From positions 3,765,001-3,829,000 of the forward strand of contig CAMRHE010000167.1 in the NCBI GenBank assembly GCA_947044405.1: a DNA stretch of 64,000 bases, written 5' to 3'. The notes under the pieces are model-generated. The model was not told the DNA's origin and ran no database searches. It was given only the letters and a program-made list of their open reading frames with translations. Position 1 is the first letter of the stretch. Each line of letters starts with the position of its first letter. Shown here one piece after another: positions 35,462 through 47,798 of this stretch. Source of the DNA: Leptodactylus fallax. Taxonomy: Eukaryota > Chordata > Amphibia > Anura > Leptodactylidae. A program made the position numbers and the translations under genes.

Positions 35462-36066
35462 CTCTCCTCATGCCCCAGTTTAAACTGGCAGAAACTAGAG
35501 GGGACATTAAACTGGGGCAGCTGGAGGGTGTCATTAAACTGGGGCAGCTTGAGGGGACATTAAACTGGGGCAGCTTGAGGGGGACATTATACAGTGGAGG
35601 TAGTTGGAGGGGGATATTAAACTGGGGGCAATTAGAGGTAGTCATGTCCCCCTCCAGCTACCCCCCACAGTTTAATGTTCTCCTCCAGTTGCCTCCAGTT
35701 TAATGTCACCCTCCATCTACCCCCAGTTTAATGTCCACTCCTCGATCTGCCCCCAGTTTGATGTCCCCCCTCCATCTGTTCCCATTTTAATGTCCCCCTC
35801 CATCTGCCCCCCAGTTTAATGTCCCGCTTCATCTGCCACCCATTTAATGTCCCCCTTTCATCTGTCACCAGCTTAATGCCCCCCTTCATCTGCCCCCAGT
35901 TTAATTGCCCCCTACATCTGCCCCCGGTTTAATGTCCCCCCCTCCATCTGCCTCCAGTTTAATGCCCCCCTTCATCTGCCACTAGTTTAATGTCCCCCTT
36001 TATCTGCCCCCAGCTTAATGTCCCCTTTCATCTTCCCCCAGTTTAATTGCCCCCCTACATCTGCCA
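35462..36066. repeat. Inverted minisatellite, ~30-bp unit
   Basis: The left block (35462-35645) repeats 'gacattaaactggggcagct' and the right block (35646-36066) repeats its reverse complement 'cccccagtttaatgtcccc', with about 6 and 13 units. The switch of orientation lies near 35645. This layout could fold into a long imperfect hairpin. Open frames across it are repeat artefacts. Confidence 0.88.
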
Positions 36067-37594
36067 CCAGTTCCCAGCTCTTGCTCACACATGCTGTCTC
36101 TTCTCTCCTCACCTTCCATCAGTCTCCATTCCCAGCAGCTTCCTCTTTCTGTATAATGCCACACTGTCCTGTAGTATCCAGAATAGCTCCGCCCACACGA
36201 GTCTGATCACATGGTCAAGACGTCATCAAAGGTCCTTTAGCCTTCTAGGATTTAGCATCTAGCATTAGATAAGAGCCAGTGGATCAGTGAAAAGTTTGTT
36301 AACAGCAAAACACTTCAGGGGCATAGTGGGACAAATCGTAAGCTATCCGGGACGGCAGGACAGCAGTGTAAAATCGGGACTGTCCCGCCGGATGCGGGAC
36401 GGTTGGGAGCTATGCATTAGCTATTTTATTCTCACAGACAATGGACTACATTTCCGCACACCATTCACTCCAGGGGGAGAAGTATCAGAGAGAGGGACTG
36501 ATTGACTGAGCAGAGAATTATGGGAAACATATGTATAGGAAAGAGAGGGGACAACCACATGGGCTGAAGAAAAATGTTCTTGAGTGCACTCAGTGATACT
36601 ACAGGCGAGCACCAGATTTAATGCAAGAATTAGTGAGTAGACTTTGCTGGAATTTGTTCTAGTGCTGCTAGAAAGTTACTTAGAACTGTTGCAGAATCAG
36701 CAGGATCTGCTGTGTCTACAGTGCACCGACATTTTCTGAATGCGTGTTGACGTCCATGCCACCCCGACCCCAATGGTTGAACTGTTCTTTTCATTTCTGC
36801 AGCCATTAGTATCCTTGCATTGTGTGCCATTATAAGGGATTAAAGCTGTTACCTGCAGTATGATTGCATGTGTGTGATGACTTTGTGGGTCATTGTGTTG
36901 TTAAGGGTGCGTTCACATATGTACGTACTATACCTACTGTCAGTTTCCCTCTGGCGTGGTGCACACAAGCCGGAGGGAAAATGATGCCAGACTGAATACC
37001 ATAGTTTTCTATGGGATCAGTTCTAGCACAAGAGGCATGGTTCTGGTGCCATATAGCGCTGGATCTACCTGCAGGGTTTTTCCCTCTGGCTCCCTTAAAA
37101 TTTCTGCAGCGCCAGATGCATGCTGGGTGCTGCCTGAAGATTGATACAGCATCACCCTGTGTTCTGCCCAGTCCATCTATGTACTTGAGCAGGGGTTGCT
37201 TTCTTAGGCAAGGCAGCTTCTCCTGTTGGTGCTACAGCCCGAAACCCCACTCATCTAGACGTGAAGCTGGCAAATGACTGCTTCACTACTGTACCAGAGC
37301 AGGGGGCCCTCTGCTGTCTGGACCCTGCCTCCTGGAACTTTAATATGACAGCCGATGGGAGAAACCTTCGTCTCCAAGCCCTGATCCCCTGCACTAGCGA
37401 CAGGAGGGATTGGTAATCATCCCCGATGCCTTCACCTATGATGCTCTATTGTACAAGCAGCAGGGACGATTACCGATTCCTCCCAGACGATATTAATGTA
37501 AATTATGTATGGAAGGCACTAATGGGAAATTATATTGTGGGGTGAAGGGTACTAAGGATAATACTACTTGGAGGTACAATAATAACAACAGTGG
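36067..37594. other. Intergenic with hAT-end debris, no gene
   Basis: 36310-36415 holds 'caggggcatagtgggacaa' and 'gggacggttgggagctatg', similar to ends of hAT elements, but no pair with a target duplication. 36904-36925 resembles the left end of a GGGTGTGTTCACA MITE. The remainder is unassigned. Confidence 0.45.
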
Positions 37595-38060
37595 GACCCC
37601 TCAAGGAATTTATCTAGTATAGTAAAAATTTTCACCAGGTAGCTGTTTCACAGAATTTATTAACATTAAACTGTGAAAATTAAAAATTACATTTTTTTCA
37701 ATAAAATATTGCTTAAACCCCACATTTTTCACTTTCACAAGAAGTTAAAGGGGAAATGGCATTCCACAACTTGTAACTGAATTTCTCCCGTGTATGCAGT
37801 TATCCCATATGTGGTTGTGAACTGCTGCATTAGCACACAGCGAGATTCAGAAGGGAAGGGACAGAACACTATTAAGAGGGCAGATTTTGTTGAAATAGTA
37901 TTCCAATATTATTCATGTCGTATTTGTTCCCCGATGTGCTAGGAGGGTGGAAATCCCCCTAAAAGTGACTCCATTTTGGAAACTACACCCAGAAAGAAAG
38001 TTATTTAGGAGCGTATTGAGCATTTGGAGAATTTGGTGTTGCATTAATTTATTTTTACAG
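37595..38060. repeat. Interspersed repeat fragment
   Basis: 'gactccattttggaaactac' with 'tttcacagaatttattaac' and 'gcattgtatttatt-like' A/T segments is a combination I recognise from amphibian interspersed repeats; no terminal repeats found. Family assignment not possible by eye. Confidence 0.4.
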
Positions 38061-38158
38061 AAATTAAATCATATTGGCGATTGAAAGTAAATATGTTATG
38101 TTAATATCAGGGTATAAAGAGGTGGTAAATTATAAAATTAGTAATCCAAGGATATGTG

Positions 38159-40770
38159 CAGGGGCGTAACTACCAGGGTAGTGGCTGCCACAGGGCCCAG
38201 GACATTCGGGGGCCCGATGAGTCGATGTTTTTTTTTTTTTAATAGGCCGTTACCTGCTGGAGTAACCCCAGCAGGTAACGGGCCCTATTTACTTACCGAT
38301 CCCCACTCCTGTTCACAGCCACCTCCACAGAATGGGAAGCGCAGGCAGCTGTGAGCAGGAGTGGCAGGGGCGCACCGCTAATGAGGCGAAGTGAGGCTGC
38401 CGCCTCAGGTGGCACTGTCCGTCACTGTCTGGGGGGCAGCATTTTTACTATTCAATGTAAACCAGCCCAGGACAGGCCACTTTAAAAAAAAAAAAAAAAA
38501 AAAAAACAGAGCTGAGCGGGGCCTGTCCTGGGTTGGTTTACGAGACGTCGCATCTCAGTGCAGGCGGCCACAGACACAGACATCGCGGACAAGAAGAAGA
38601 GGCAGTGGCTATATAAATAGGCTGTAACCTGCTGGAGTGTCCCCAGCAGGTAACTGCCTATTTATTTACCTTCCCGGGCCTCAAATACTATTATTATTAT
38701 ACTGTGGGGTCTTTTCAGACCCCGGAGTATAATAATCGGAGACCCAGGGGAGGTAAGAGAACATAAAAACATATCCTACTTACCTCTCCTGCGATCCGGT
38801 GTTACTCCGAGCAGGCTTGAGGCCTCTGGTGGCATCATCAGGTCGCGTCGAGGGCCTGATCATGTGACGTGCGCGCGCAATTAAACAGGGCCGAAAGCTG
38901 CAAGGAGTGCACCGGTGTCCAGGATAGGTAAGTAACACTGGTTTTTATGTTTGTCACCTCCCCTGGGTCTCCAATCATTATGCTCTGGGGTGGGTCTGAA
39001 AAGACCCCAGAGTATAATAATAGTTCATGGGTCACTATGGGGCATAATACACTGTTCAGGGTCCACTATGGAGCATAATACAAGTGCAGGGGCCACTATG
39101 GAGCATAATACCAGTGCAGGAGCCACTATGGAGCATAATACCGTGTGCAGTAGCCACTGTGGAGCATAATACCGTGTGCAGGGGCCAATATGGAGCATAA
39201 TACCGTGTGCAGGGCCAATATGGGGCATAATACCGTGTGCAGGGGCCACTAGGGAGCATAAAACTGTGTGCTGGGGTTGCTGTAGAACATAATACCATGT
39301 GCAGTGGCCACTGCGAGGCATAATACAGTGTGCAGGGGCCACTATGGAGCAAAATACCGTGTGCAGGGGCCGCTGCGAGGCATAATACCGTGTGCAGGGG
39401 CTGCTGTGGAACATTGTAGTGTGTGTAAATGGGGCGCTATAAACAGGGGCTATGGCGCCTGTTTATATTATACGCTGTCTGTTTATAGTGGCCGTGTGAT
39501 GTAATTCCAGCCTTGTCACATACTGTAGACATGTACAGGATGAGGCTGTAGTTACATGACATGGCCACTATGATATGAATTACACTATGTAAACAGAGAA
39601 GCGGTCATGGCGCTTACACAGGTACCATTCAAACAGCTGATCAGTGGGGGTCCTGGGTTTTTGACCCCCACTGATTAGTTAATTAAAAATTTTAATTAGT
39701 TAACACCTATTATTAATAAGGGGCACTATTTATACTTGGTACACACAGACATTATTAATATAAAGATGCACTTGGGGGTATTATTCATTATGGGGGGTTA
39801 TAACAAATATATTTTATAATTGGGGTAGCAGCAGGATGGGTGTGTAGGTGAGGACAATGTGGGTTGGATGCCTGGAAAAGTGAGGAGCCAAAGATATCTG
39901 TGTTGCAAACTTTACAGAGACAAGTCACAGCTGGAAGAAATGGTCATGGCAGTCCAAAGGGAAGAGAATGGAAATGTGAACGATTAGTCAGAGACGTCAC
40001 CTGTAAGTCACAAAATGTTACTGCCCTGTATTCACCTAAATGATAGAGGATAAATACCTGATTGATGTTGGTCTGTCTGCTGAGTCCCCCACTGAGCCTG
40101 AGAATTGTTTTTTTTTTACCCCCACTGGGTGGGAATTCAGTCTGACCGCAGCCATATATATAGGTGTGTCACTTGGTGGATGGACGAACCCACGTGGCTC
40201 TCATTCACTTCGATGGGAGTGCCAAAGATAGCCAAAGTCCAGTACTCAGCTATCTGTGGCGCTCCTATTATAGAGAATGGGGGCCATGAGGGCTCGTCCA
40301 TCCACCAAGCAGAAGATGTGTAAAGTTACTTTCATTGTTAATGCCCTGTTGTTGATCTGATACTGAAGCAATGTAGTAAGAAGAATTCTTAAAAACTGTT
40401 TCATAAGTTTGTGTATTGTGTATATTGTACGACGATAACAGTGTGTGAAGCTAGTAGCATGGAAACTCAATTTTTTTTTTTTTTTTTTGGGGGGGGGGCG
40501 TCTTTCTATAGTCCGCCTCAGGCAGCAAAGAGGCTAGGTTCACCACTGAGGAGTGGGGATCGGTAAGTGAGGCTGTGAGGCCTGCGAACCCCACAAACAC
40601 TGCTATCATTATACCCCAGGGTCTGAAAAGACCCCGGAGTATAATGATCGGAGGCCCAGGGGAGGTGAGGGAACATAAAAAACACTGTTACTTACCTCTC
40701 CTATGCTCCGCAGGCGTCGGGCCTGCGTCATTATGCTTTGCGACGTCGACCCGGCTCACGCGAGATCTGG
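38159..40770 (+). mobile_element. E1-family hAT, 3'-truncated, split by copy B
   Basis: Begins CAGGGGCGTAACTACC at 38159 and follows E1 (858 onward) through 'aataggccgttacctgct' to 38364. It resumes at 40557 (ggatcggtaagtgaggc) with the hairpin at 40606-40647 and stops matching at about 40770, so the satellite and right end are missing. Confidence 0.85.
38357..40556 (-). mobile_element. hAT copy B with perfect 8-bp TSD
   Basis: The element spans 38365-40548 and is inverted relative to copies A and C: it begins CAGGGGCGCACCGCTAATG and ends CCTAGGTTCACCACTG-like (gctaggttcaccactg). The duplication aggagtgg is exact at 38357-38364 and 40549-40556. It carries the 31-bp array (39030-39425), a GTAAGT donor match at 38928 and a hairpin at 38693-38736. 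It lacks the Tc1 pair, giving an empty-site comparison for copy A. No coding capacity. Confidence 0.93.
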
Positions 40771-40941
40771 TTCTTTATGCAAAGTAAAGGGTTTTCGGGG
40801 GACACTTTCATAGTGGTAAATGGTATCCTTCCTTATCCCCCTTTTCTAACCATTCTACACCTCTTTTGGATCCTTACTTTTTTTGCAATTTGATGGATGA
40901 CATTGTGGAAATGCTGCCATGGTACAATATGTTAAACCTCT

Positions 40942-43633
40942 TCTCTAGACAGTGGTGAACCTAGCTGCCTGAGGCGCACTATAGAAAGGCGCCCCCCCTC
41001 CCCCAAAATATAAAATTGAGTTTACATGCTACTAGGTTCACACGCTGCTATCGTCGCACAATAAACATACTCAAACTTATGAAACAGTTTTTAAGAGTTC
41101 TTCTTCCTGTATTACTTCAGTATCAGAAATCAACAATATGGAATTAACACTGACATCTTCTGCTTGGTGGATGGACGAGCCCACGTGCCCCCCATTCTCT
41201 ATAATAGGAACGCCGCAGATAGCTGAGTACTATACTTTGGGTATCTTCGGCACTCCCATCAAAGTGAATTAGAGCCACACGGGTTCATCCATCCACCAAG
41301 CAACATGCCTATATTCAGCCTGGTTGCGGCCAGGCTGTATTCCCACCCAGTGGGGGGGGGAGGTAAAACAATTATCAAGTTCAGTGGGGTCTCAGCAGAC
41401 AGACCCCCATCAATCATGTATTTATGCTCTATCATTTCGGTGAATACAGTGCAGTAACATTTTGTGACTTACAGGTGACGTCTCTGAGTAATCGGTCGCA
41501 TTTCCCTTCTTTTCCCTTTGGACCGCCATGACCACTTCTTCCAGCTGTGACTTGTCTCTGTAAAGTTTGCAACACAGACATCTTTGGCTTCTCACTTTTC
41601 AGGCATCCATCTCACATTGCCCACTCCTACACAAAGCCCCCATTCTGCTGCTACCCCCAATTATAAAATATATTATATAACCCTCTATAATGAATAATAC
41701 TCCCAAGTGCATCTTTATATCCATGTGTACCCTGTATAAATAGTGCCCCTTATTAATAATGTCCGTGTGTACCCTGTATAAATAGTGCCCCTTATCAATG
41801 CCCCATAGGTTTCCCAATTAAAAGGTTTTCCAGGTCATTAATAAAATAATCAGTGGGGCTTCAAAACCCAAGACCCACAGCTGTTTGAATGAACTGTGGT
41901 ATCTGTGTAAGCGTTGTGACCGCTTCTCTGTTTACATAGTGTCATTCATCTCATAGTGGCCATGTCATGTAACTATAGCCTTGTCCTATAAACAAACAGA
42001 CAGCGTGTGATACAAACAGGCGCCATAGCCCCTTCATACAGCTGATGAGAAGGGGGGTGGTGCACTGATCTCTTATTGATAATCTGTCCTAAGGATAGAT
42101 CTTCAATAAAAATTAGCTGAAAAGCCCCTTTAATAAAGCTCAAGTGCCACTTTAAAGGGGTTGTCCAGGATAACCACTTTTTAATATGAGGCTGGGGAAG
42201 GTGCTCCAGTGTCTCCCAGCGCGTTTCAGTCCTGCTGCTCTGGTGTTTTCTTCCCCACAGCACTGTGACGTCCCGTGTCAGTGACCTCAGGGGTCATGTG
42301 CGGTAGGGACTTCCGCCAGAAGAAAACACCGGAGCAGCAGAACCAGACCACGGTAGAAGACATCAGAGCACAAGGGACAGGTAAGTAGGTGTTTTTTTTT
42401 TTTTAATACAGTATTACACGGTATTATGGCCCACAACGGCCCCTGCACACAGTATTACACAGTATTATGGCCCACAGTAGCCCCTGCACACGGTATTATG
42501 GCCTGCAGCGGCCCCTGCACATGGTATTATATCCTGCAGCGGCCCCTGCACACGGTATTATGTCCTGCAGCGGTCCCTGCACATGGTATTATGCTCCATA
42601 GTGGCCCCTGCACACGTTATTATGCGCCATAGTGGCCCCTGCACATGGTATTATGCCCCATAGTAGTCCCTGCACATGGTATTATGCTCCATAGTGGCCC
42701 CTGCACACAGTATTATGCTCCATAGTGGTCCCTGCACATGGTATTATGCCTCATAGTGGCCCCTGCACACAGTATTATGCCCCATAGTGGCCTCTGCACA
42801 CAGTATTATGCCCCGCAGTGACCCACCCATGAACTATTATTATACTCTAGGGTCTTTTCAGAGCCCAGAGTATAATGATTGGAGACCCAGGTGGTAACAA
42901 ACATAAAAACCAGTGTTACTTACCTGGGCTCTGGTGCACTCCCTGCTTTCGGCCCTCTTCAATGTCACACATACATCACGTGGGACAAGGCCGGCATCGC
43001 AACATAATGACGTCGGCCTGGCTCACGTGATGCCTGGGATCACCAAAGACGGCCAAAGCCTGCTGGGAGTAACACCCGATCGCAGGAGAGGTGAGTAACA
43101 TTGGTTTTTATGTTTATCACCTCCCCTGGGTCTCCGATTATTATACTCCGGGGTCTGAAAAGACCCCGGAATATAATAATAGTAGTATTTGGCCTCACTT
43201 ACTGATGCCCACTCCTGCTTACGGCCACTTCTGCGTCTCATAGCAGAAAGGGAAGCGGAGGCGGCCACAAGCAGCAGCGGGGGTAGGTAAGTAAATAGGC
43301 TGTTACCTGCTAGTGTTACTCCAGCAGGTAACGGCCTATTTATATAAAAAAAAAAGTTATCCTCACCTACCTGCCATCCCTTGATGGAGCTGCCGCCTCC
43401 TCTTCTTGTCTGCGCATAGGACGTTTGTGTCTCAGCGCAGGAGGCACGATGACATCATTGTATCGCCGCCTGCGCTGAAATGCAGAGGTCTCGTAAGCCA
43501 GCCCAAGACAGGTACCACGCAGCTTTGTTTTTTTTTTTAAGCGGCCTGTCCTGAGCTGGTTTACGTTAAATAGACAGTAAAAAATGCCCATCCCCAGACT
43601 TCGCCTCATTAGAGGTGTGCCCCTGCCTCTAGA
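40942..43633 (+). mobile_element. hAT copy C
   Basis: The element spans 40950-43625; ends CAGTGGTGAACCTAGC and TTAGAGGTGTGCCCCTG. Flanks tctctaga (40942-40949) and cctctaga (43626-43633) match at 7 of 8. Interior as in copy A: array 42410-42832, hairpins near 42835-42880 and 43137-43180, CAG|GTAAGT at 42378-42386 and GTGAGT at 43091, TGACGTCGG and CACGTGA sites near 43007-43030. It is in direct orientation to A and inverted to B, with 401 bp between B and C. Confidence 0.92.
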
Positions 43634-43804
43634 AGTACTGGGGCCCTTCTGAGTTCCAAAATATTAGAACCTTAATTACCAGCTCTTGAAAATGAAGTTA
43701 TGTCCCCATCTGTCCTGTACTTTAGAATAGTATGTACAAATTATACAGATTTGTACAATGTGCATGGCCAGCTTTTTTTTTTTTTTTTTTTTAGATGGTA
43801 GTCT
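43634..43804. other. Spacer with poly-T run
   Basis: Short unassigned stretch ending in a T run (about 43772-43792). Confidence 0.4.
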
Positions 43805-44325
43805 AAACAATCTGGTTTAGGGGTGGGAGTATCAGTACCTTGTACAAGGAAACACCGATGCTGCTGTTACCATGAATTTTGGTCAATATAAGGACATCCC
43901 TCTTGTCCTAATATTTGACGACAGGCATGTTCTCACTACATAGTGCTCTGCTCTTGCCCTTTCTGAGGGGTTGGGCAACCTGTGATCTATGGAAGCCTCT
44001 CTTATTTTTGTGCACTATACTGCAAACTACAGTTCCTCTGTAACTGGGGCACTTAAAGAGTGGGATGCTGGTGTAGAAGTTATCCACATAGAGGTGATAA
44101 CCCTGGTCCAGCAGTGGATGAAGAATATCCCATACTATTTCTAAGTAACACCTAGGATTGAGGGCATTCTGGAGCCTCAGTGTTAGTGTCCTTTCTCTCA
44201 TAAATCTTAAACTAGTGGGTATATCCTGAGCTACTCTCACACAGTTTGTATAATTTAATGTCATATCTTGCCCTCTTACTGGGCAGGTATTGTTGTAATT
44301 TAATCCTCCTTTTGAAATGGATCAG
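43805..44325 (-). pseudogene. piggyBac transposase fragment (PGBD-like)
   Basis: The minus strand encodes the middle of a piggyBac-type DDE transposase: SLIHFKRRIKLQQYLPSKRA and LYKLCESSSGYT in one frame, then GYHLYVDNFYTSIPLFK, with the Asp of VDNFYTS being a conserved catalytic position, and CSENMPVVKY in the next. After VVKY a TAG stop stands before DKRDV, which continues in frame to about 43810. Both ends of the protein are missing. The intact family member is about 550-600 residues; some 160 codons are left. It could not supply active transposase for the TTAA elements here. Confidence 0.88.
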
Positions 44326-44601
44326 GGACTTCGGTGTCCTCCCGGCGCATACCGGTTCTTCTGCTTTGGCGGCTTCTCCCTGGTCTCTTCCAGAGTTGCG
44401 CTGACGCTGCTGATTGGCCTCAGCAGTCACGTGACTACTACGCTTCAGCATAACTCCGTAAGAGACCGGTTCAGCAGGACTGGAATGCGCTGGGAGGACA
44501 CTGGAGCATCAGGGAAAGGTGAGTTTGAATTTTTTTTTTTATTTTTTTCAATGCCCCCGGCTGCTTTAAAAGTTAAAGTAGTGCCTGGACAACACCTTTA
44601 A
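44326..44601 (+). mobile_element. Right half of a TTAA-flanked MITE
   Basis: Ends GTGCCTGGACAACACCTTTAA, the inverse of the TTAAAGGGGTTGTCC ends seen at 4786, 20477 and 42150. The interior has 'gattggcctcagcagtcacg' at about 44419 and AAAG|GTGAGT at 44516-44524. The left terminal repeat is absent; the piggyBac pseudogene begins at the break. Confidence 0.7.
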
Positions 44602-44865
44602 GTCATGAGAGCTAAGTAAATTTAAACAATAATGTTTAGCAAAAGTTAGGGAACTGGACCAAGTCGCTGCCTTGCAAATTTGTTCAAGGGAAGCCCACCT
44701 CTTTCAACCCAAGAAGATAAAGTTGCCCTGGTGGAATCAGTCTTAATACTGGATGGCATTGGAACCCCTTGAGATTTATAGCAACCAATAATAGTGGATC
44801 TTATTCATCTAGCAATAGAAGCCATTCGGATTAAGCTACTTGGGTCAGTAAAGAAGAATAAGAAT
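44602..44865. other. Intergenic, no gene seen
   Basis: Unassigned short stretch. Confidence 0.4.
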
Positions 44866-45125
44866 TATAATAATAATAATAATAATACATTTTATTTATA
44901 TAGCGCCAACATATTCCACAGCACTGTACAATTTGTAGGGTTCAAGTACTGAGAAAAAAGATACATTCCAAAGAAATAGTCAATTCACACACTGGGACTG
45001 AGGGCCCTGCTTGCAAGAGCTTACAATCTATGAGGTAGAGGGGGTGACACAAGAGGTAGCAGGAGCGGCAATTACTTACCTCTCCTGGCATGATTCCCTG
45101 CAATCTTCGGGCCTCTTTAATGACA
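44866..45125 (-). repeat. LINE-like 3' tail plus module fragment
   Basis: An AAT repeat (44868-44886), 'ttatatagcgccaacatatt' and 'gcaagagcttacaatctatg' are the reverse complement of an L2/SINE-type tail, different in detail from the LINE tail at 22490. 45055-45125 adds a piece of the shared hAT interior (acttacctctcctggc, tgacatccca). Confidence 0.6.
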
Positions 45126-45134
45126 TCCCATTTA

Positions 45135-45420
45135 AAGCCCCCCCTCCCCCAGCTATAACAGCTTCCATTCTTTTGGAAAGGCTTTCTACAAGATTTTGGA
45201 GTGTGTCTGTGGGAATTTTTGCCCATTCATCCAGGAAAGCATTTGTATAGTCAGACTATGATATTAGAAAAAAGGGCCTGGCTTTTTATCTCTGTTTTAA
45301 TTTATCCCAAAGGAGTTTTATGGGGTTGACCAGTCAAGTCCTTCTACACCAAAGTCACCTAACCATAAGTTATAGACCTTGGTTTGTGTACTGGAACAAA
45401 AATGGGCCTTCCCCAAACTC
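45135..45420 (-). pseudogene. Tc1/mariner transposase C-terminal fragment
   Basis: The minus strand reads LDEWAKIPTDTLQNLVESL, then SKRMEAVIAGGG, the C-terminal end of a Tc1-type transposase, preceded by recognisable but frameshifted codons back to about 45420 (the region equivalent to PNPIEHLWDEL is degraded). No terminal repeats found. A different lineage from the other four Tc1 copies in the window. Confidence 0.8.
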
Positions 45421-45744
45421 CTCTCAATAACTAGTGAGTAAACAAACATGACAGAAGATAGCTTCAGTCATGTTGTTTCCATTAATGTCAATGGGAACGG
45501 ACACAGAATCAATCTGTGACCATTCTCTGTGACAGCTAAAGTCACAGAGAACGATACACCTCAGCATTTGTCAGCACCATTCTGAAGTTGCTGTGGCAAC
45601 AATGGCATCCTATTAGAGTACCCCACTGGAATTCAGGGAGCTGTTCACAACAACCTATTTTTTCACAAATGTTTGTAAAGGCTACTGCATGGCTAGATGC
45701 TGGAGTTTATAAACCTGGAGACCAATACTTTTGTCCATATACTG

Positions 45745-45785
<41 letters not shown>

Positions 45786-46822
45786 CTTGAAGCCAATATT
45801 TTTTCCCAGAACTATATGCTATTCAATGGTTGCACAGGAATTGAAAGATAAAAGTGTAGAAAACAAGTCTTCAGTTCCTGGTTCCTGCCTTACATGTGAA
45901 GTCTCTTCTGACCTACAGAACACTAGGTTAATATGATGATAACACTTGTAGTGAAACCTCTGATTAGACTTTTTGGATTCCAAAGACAAGTTCAGTAGTT
46001 GTTTTGAATGTGTAATACGGAAACAGCATCTCAAGGGTTGTCACTCCACCCAATAGAAAACTGCTGGTTCAGATCCTGTCATAGATGTTCTTAAAACGTT
46101 TTATTCTTTGGGCATATTCATTGCCTCAGTGATCTGCAAATCACAAGGATTATACAAGTGCTACTACAATGGTATGATCCTTTCTATTTTCTTACATATG
46201 TCACTATCTTTTCTTTATTAGTAAATGAAGAAGTAGATTTTGTTTTTTGACTTTCCTATGTGTGACTTTTTACATGACAATGAATGTATGGATTATGTGG
46301 ATGAAATATGACTTGGATACAATTTTGTCTACTACTGCTTATTTATATCTCATCGGTTTAACAGTTGGCAAGTTGTGCTTGTAATGGCATTAAACTAATA
46401 TTCTGCAACTATTTTTTGATGCACAATTGCAACATTGGTAAGACATCATGGGTTAATACGGTTTATATAGCTTGTGGTTTATAAATAATATTACACAAAG
46501 TTGATTTTATACAGAAATAAATGGAGTAAATTCACTGTATATACATGAAATACTTGGTTATGGGTATGTGAAGAAAATCAATGCTGACTTTCAACTCTCT
46601 GGTGAGAGCATGCTTTTATAGATGCTCTCATATACAGCTTCCTGTATCCTGCAGAGATTAAATATGAGATTTTTCCTATTATATTCAGTGAAACTGCACC
46701 ATAAATGCAGAGAATCTTTCATTATCAGAATTACTTCTACTACTACCAAGGATGAACAAAATAAAATTCTTTGTACTTCACTTTGGTGCAAGCAATGACT
46801 ATTGTCTTTGAAGCTTGACAGT
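45421..46822. other. Intergenic, no gene; (TA)n at 45749-45783
   Basis: AT-rich sequence with one TA microsatellite. No exon or intact transposon recognised. Confidence 0.55.
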
Positions 46823-47798
46823 CTCTAGACCAGTGTTTTCCAACCTTTTCAGACTCGGTGCACCCCTGGAAAAAAAGTTTTTCCTCAGGGCACCCCTACC
46901 AAATATTTTACACCAAAATACAAGAAAACTACAGTTTTGATGTGATTTTTTTTTTAGCACAGTTTTTGAAATTACAGCTGGTTTCTAAATTTCTAAATTT
47001 AGAAACCCTCACCAAAAAGCACATAAAAGCTGCAACAGAAAAATGCATACAGTTTTGATGTGATTTTTGCTGAATGCACCCTCAAAGCTACACTATCCTA
47101 TACTTTCCACCTAGCACATACAAAAATTCACATTTTACCATCACAATCTATCATCACATAGTATCATCCTCCCCAGTGGCCCCCAGACACCTAATAATGC
47201 TCCCCATTGGCCCCCAGGCAAATAGTTATACTCCCCAGTTGACTCCAGGCAAGTAGTAATGCTCTCCAGTCACCCCCAGGCAAGTAATAATGTCCCCTGT
47301 GACCCTTAGACAAGTAATAGTGTCCTCCAGTGGCCTCCAGGCAAGTAATAATGTCTGCCAGTGTCCCTCAGGCAAGTAATAATGTCCCCAGTGACCCCCA
47401 GGAAAGTAATAATGTCTCCCGGTAGCCTCCAGACAAGTAATAATGTCCTCCAGTAGCCCCTAGGCAACTAATAATGTCCCCCCCCAGTGGCCTCCAGACA
47501 CCTAATAATGCTCCTCAGTGGCACCCAGGCAAGTAGTAATGTTCTAAGTAGCCCCCAGCCAAGTATTAATGTCCCACTGGTCCCCAGGCAAGCAATAACA
47601 TTCTCCAGTGGACCCCAGGCAAGCAATAATGTCCTCCACTGGCCCCCAGACAAGTAATAGTGTCCTCCAGTGGCCCCCAGGCAAGCAATAATGTCCTCCA
47701 GTGGTCCCCAGGCAAGTAATAATGTCTCCTAAGGATGATAATGTACTTAAAAGGGGATGGACTGAACCCCTCCCTGGTTGGGAATTGCTGCTCTAGAC
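46823..47798 (+). mobile_element. Non-autonomous hAT with perfect 8-bp TSD
   Basis: The element spans 46831-47790: left CAGTGTTTTCCAACCTTTTC, right GGTTGGGAATTGCTG. The duplication ctctagac is exact at 46823-46830 and 47791-47798. The right two-thirds (about 47166-47730) is a minisatellite of ~33-35 bp, units 'ccccaggcaagtaataatgt', unrelated to the 31-bp family. It lies about 640 bp upstream of the CPN2 coding exon, in its presumed intron or 5' flank. Confidence 0.93.

Noticed and set aside
35454..35703. Coding frames in the inverted minisatellite
   Set aside because: Peptides are repeats of one another in both orientations, as expected from the tandem units.
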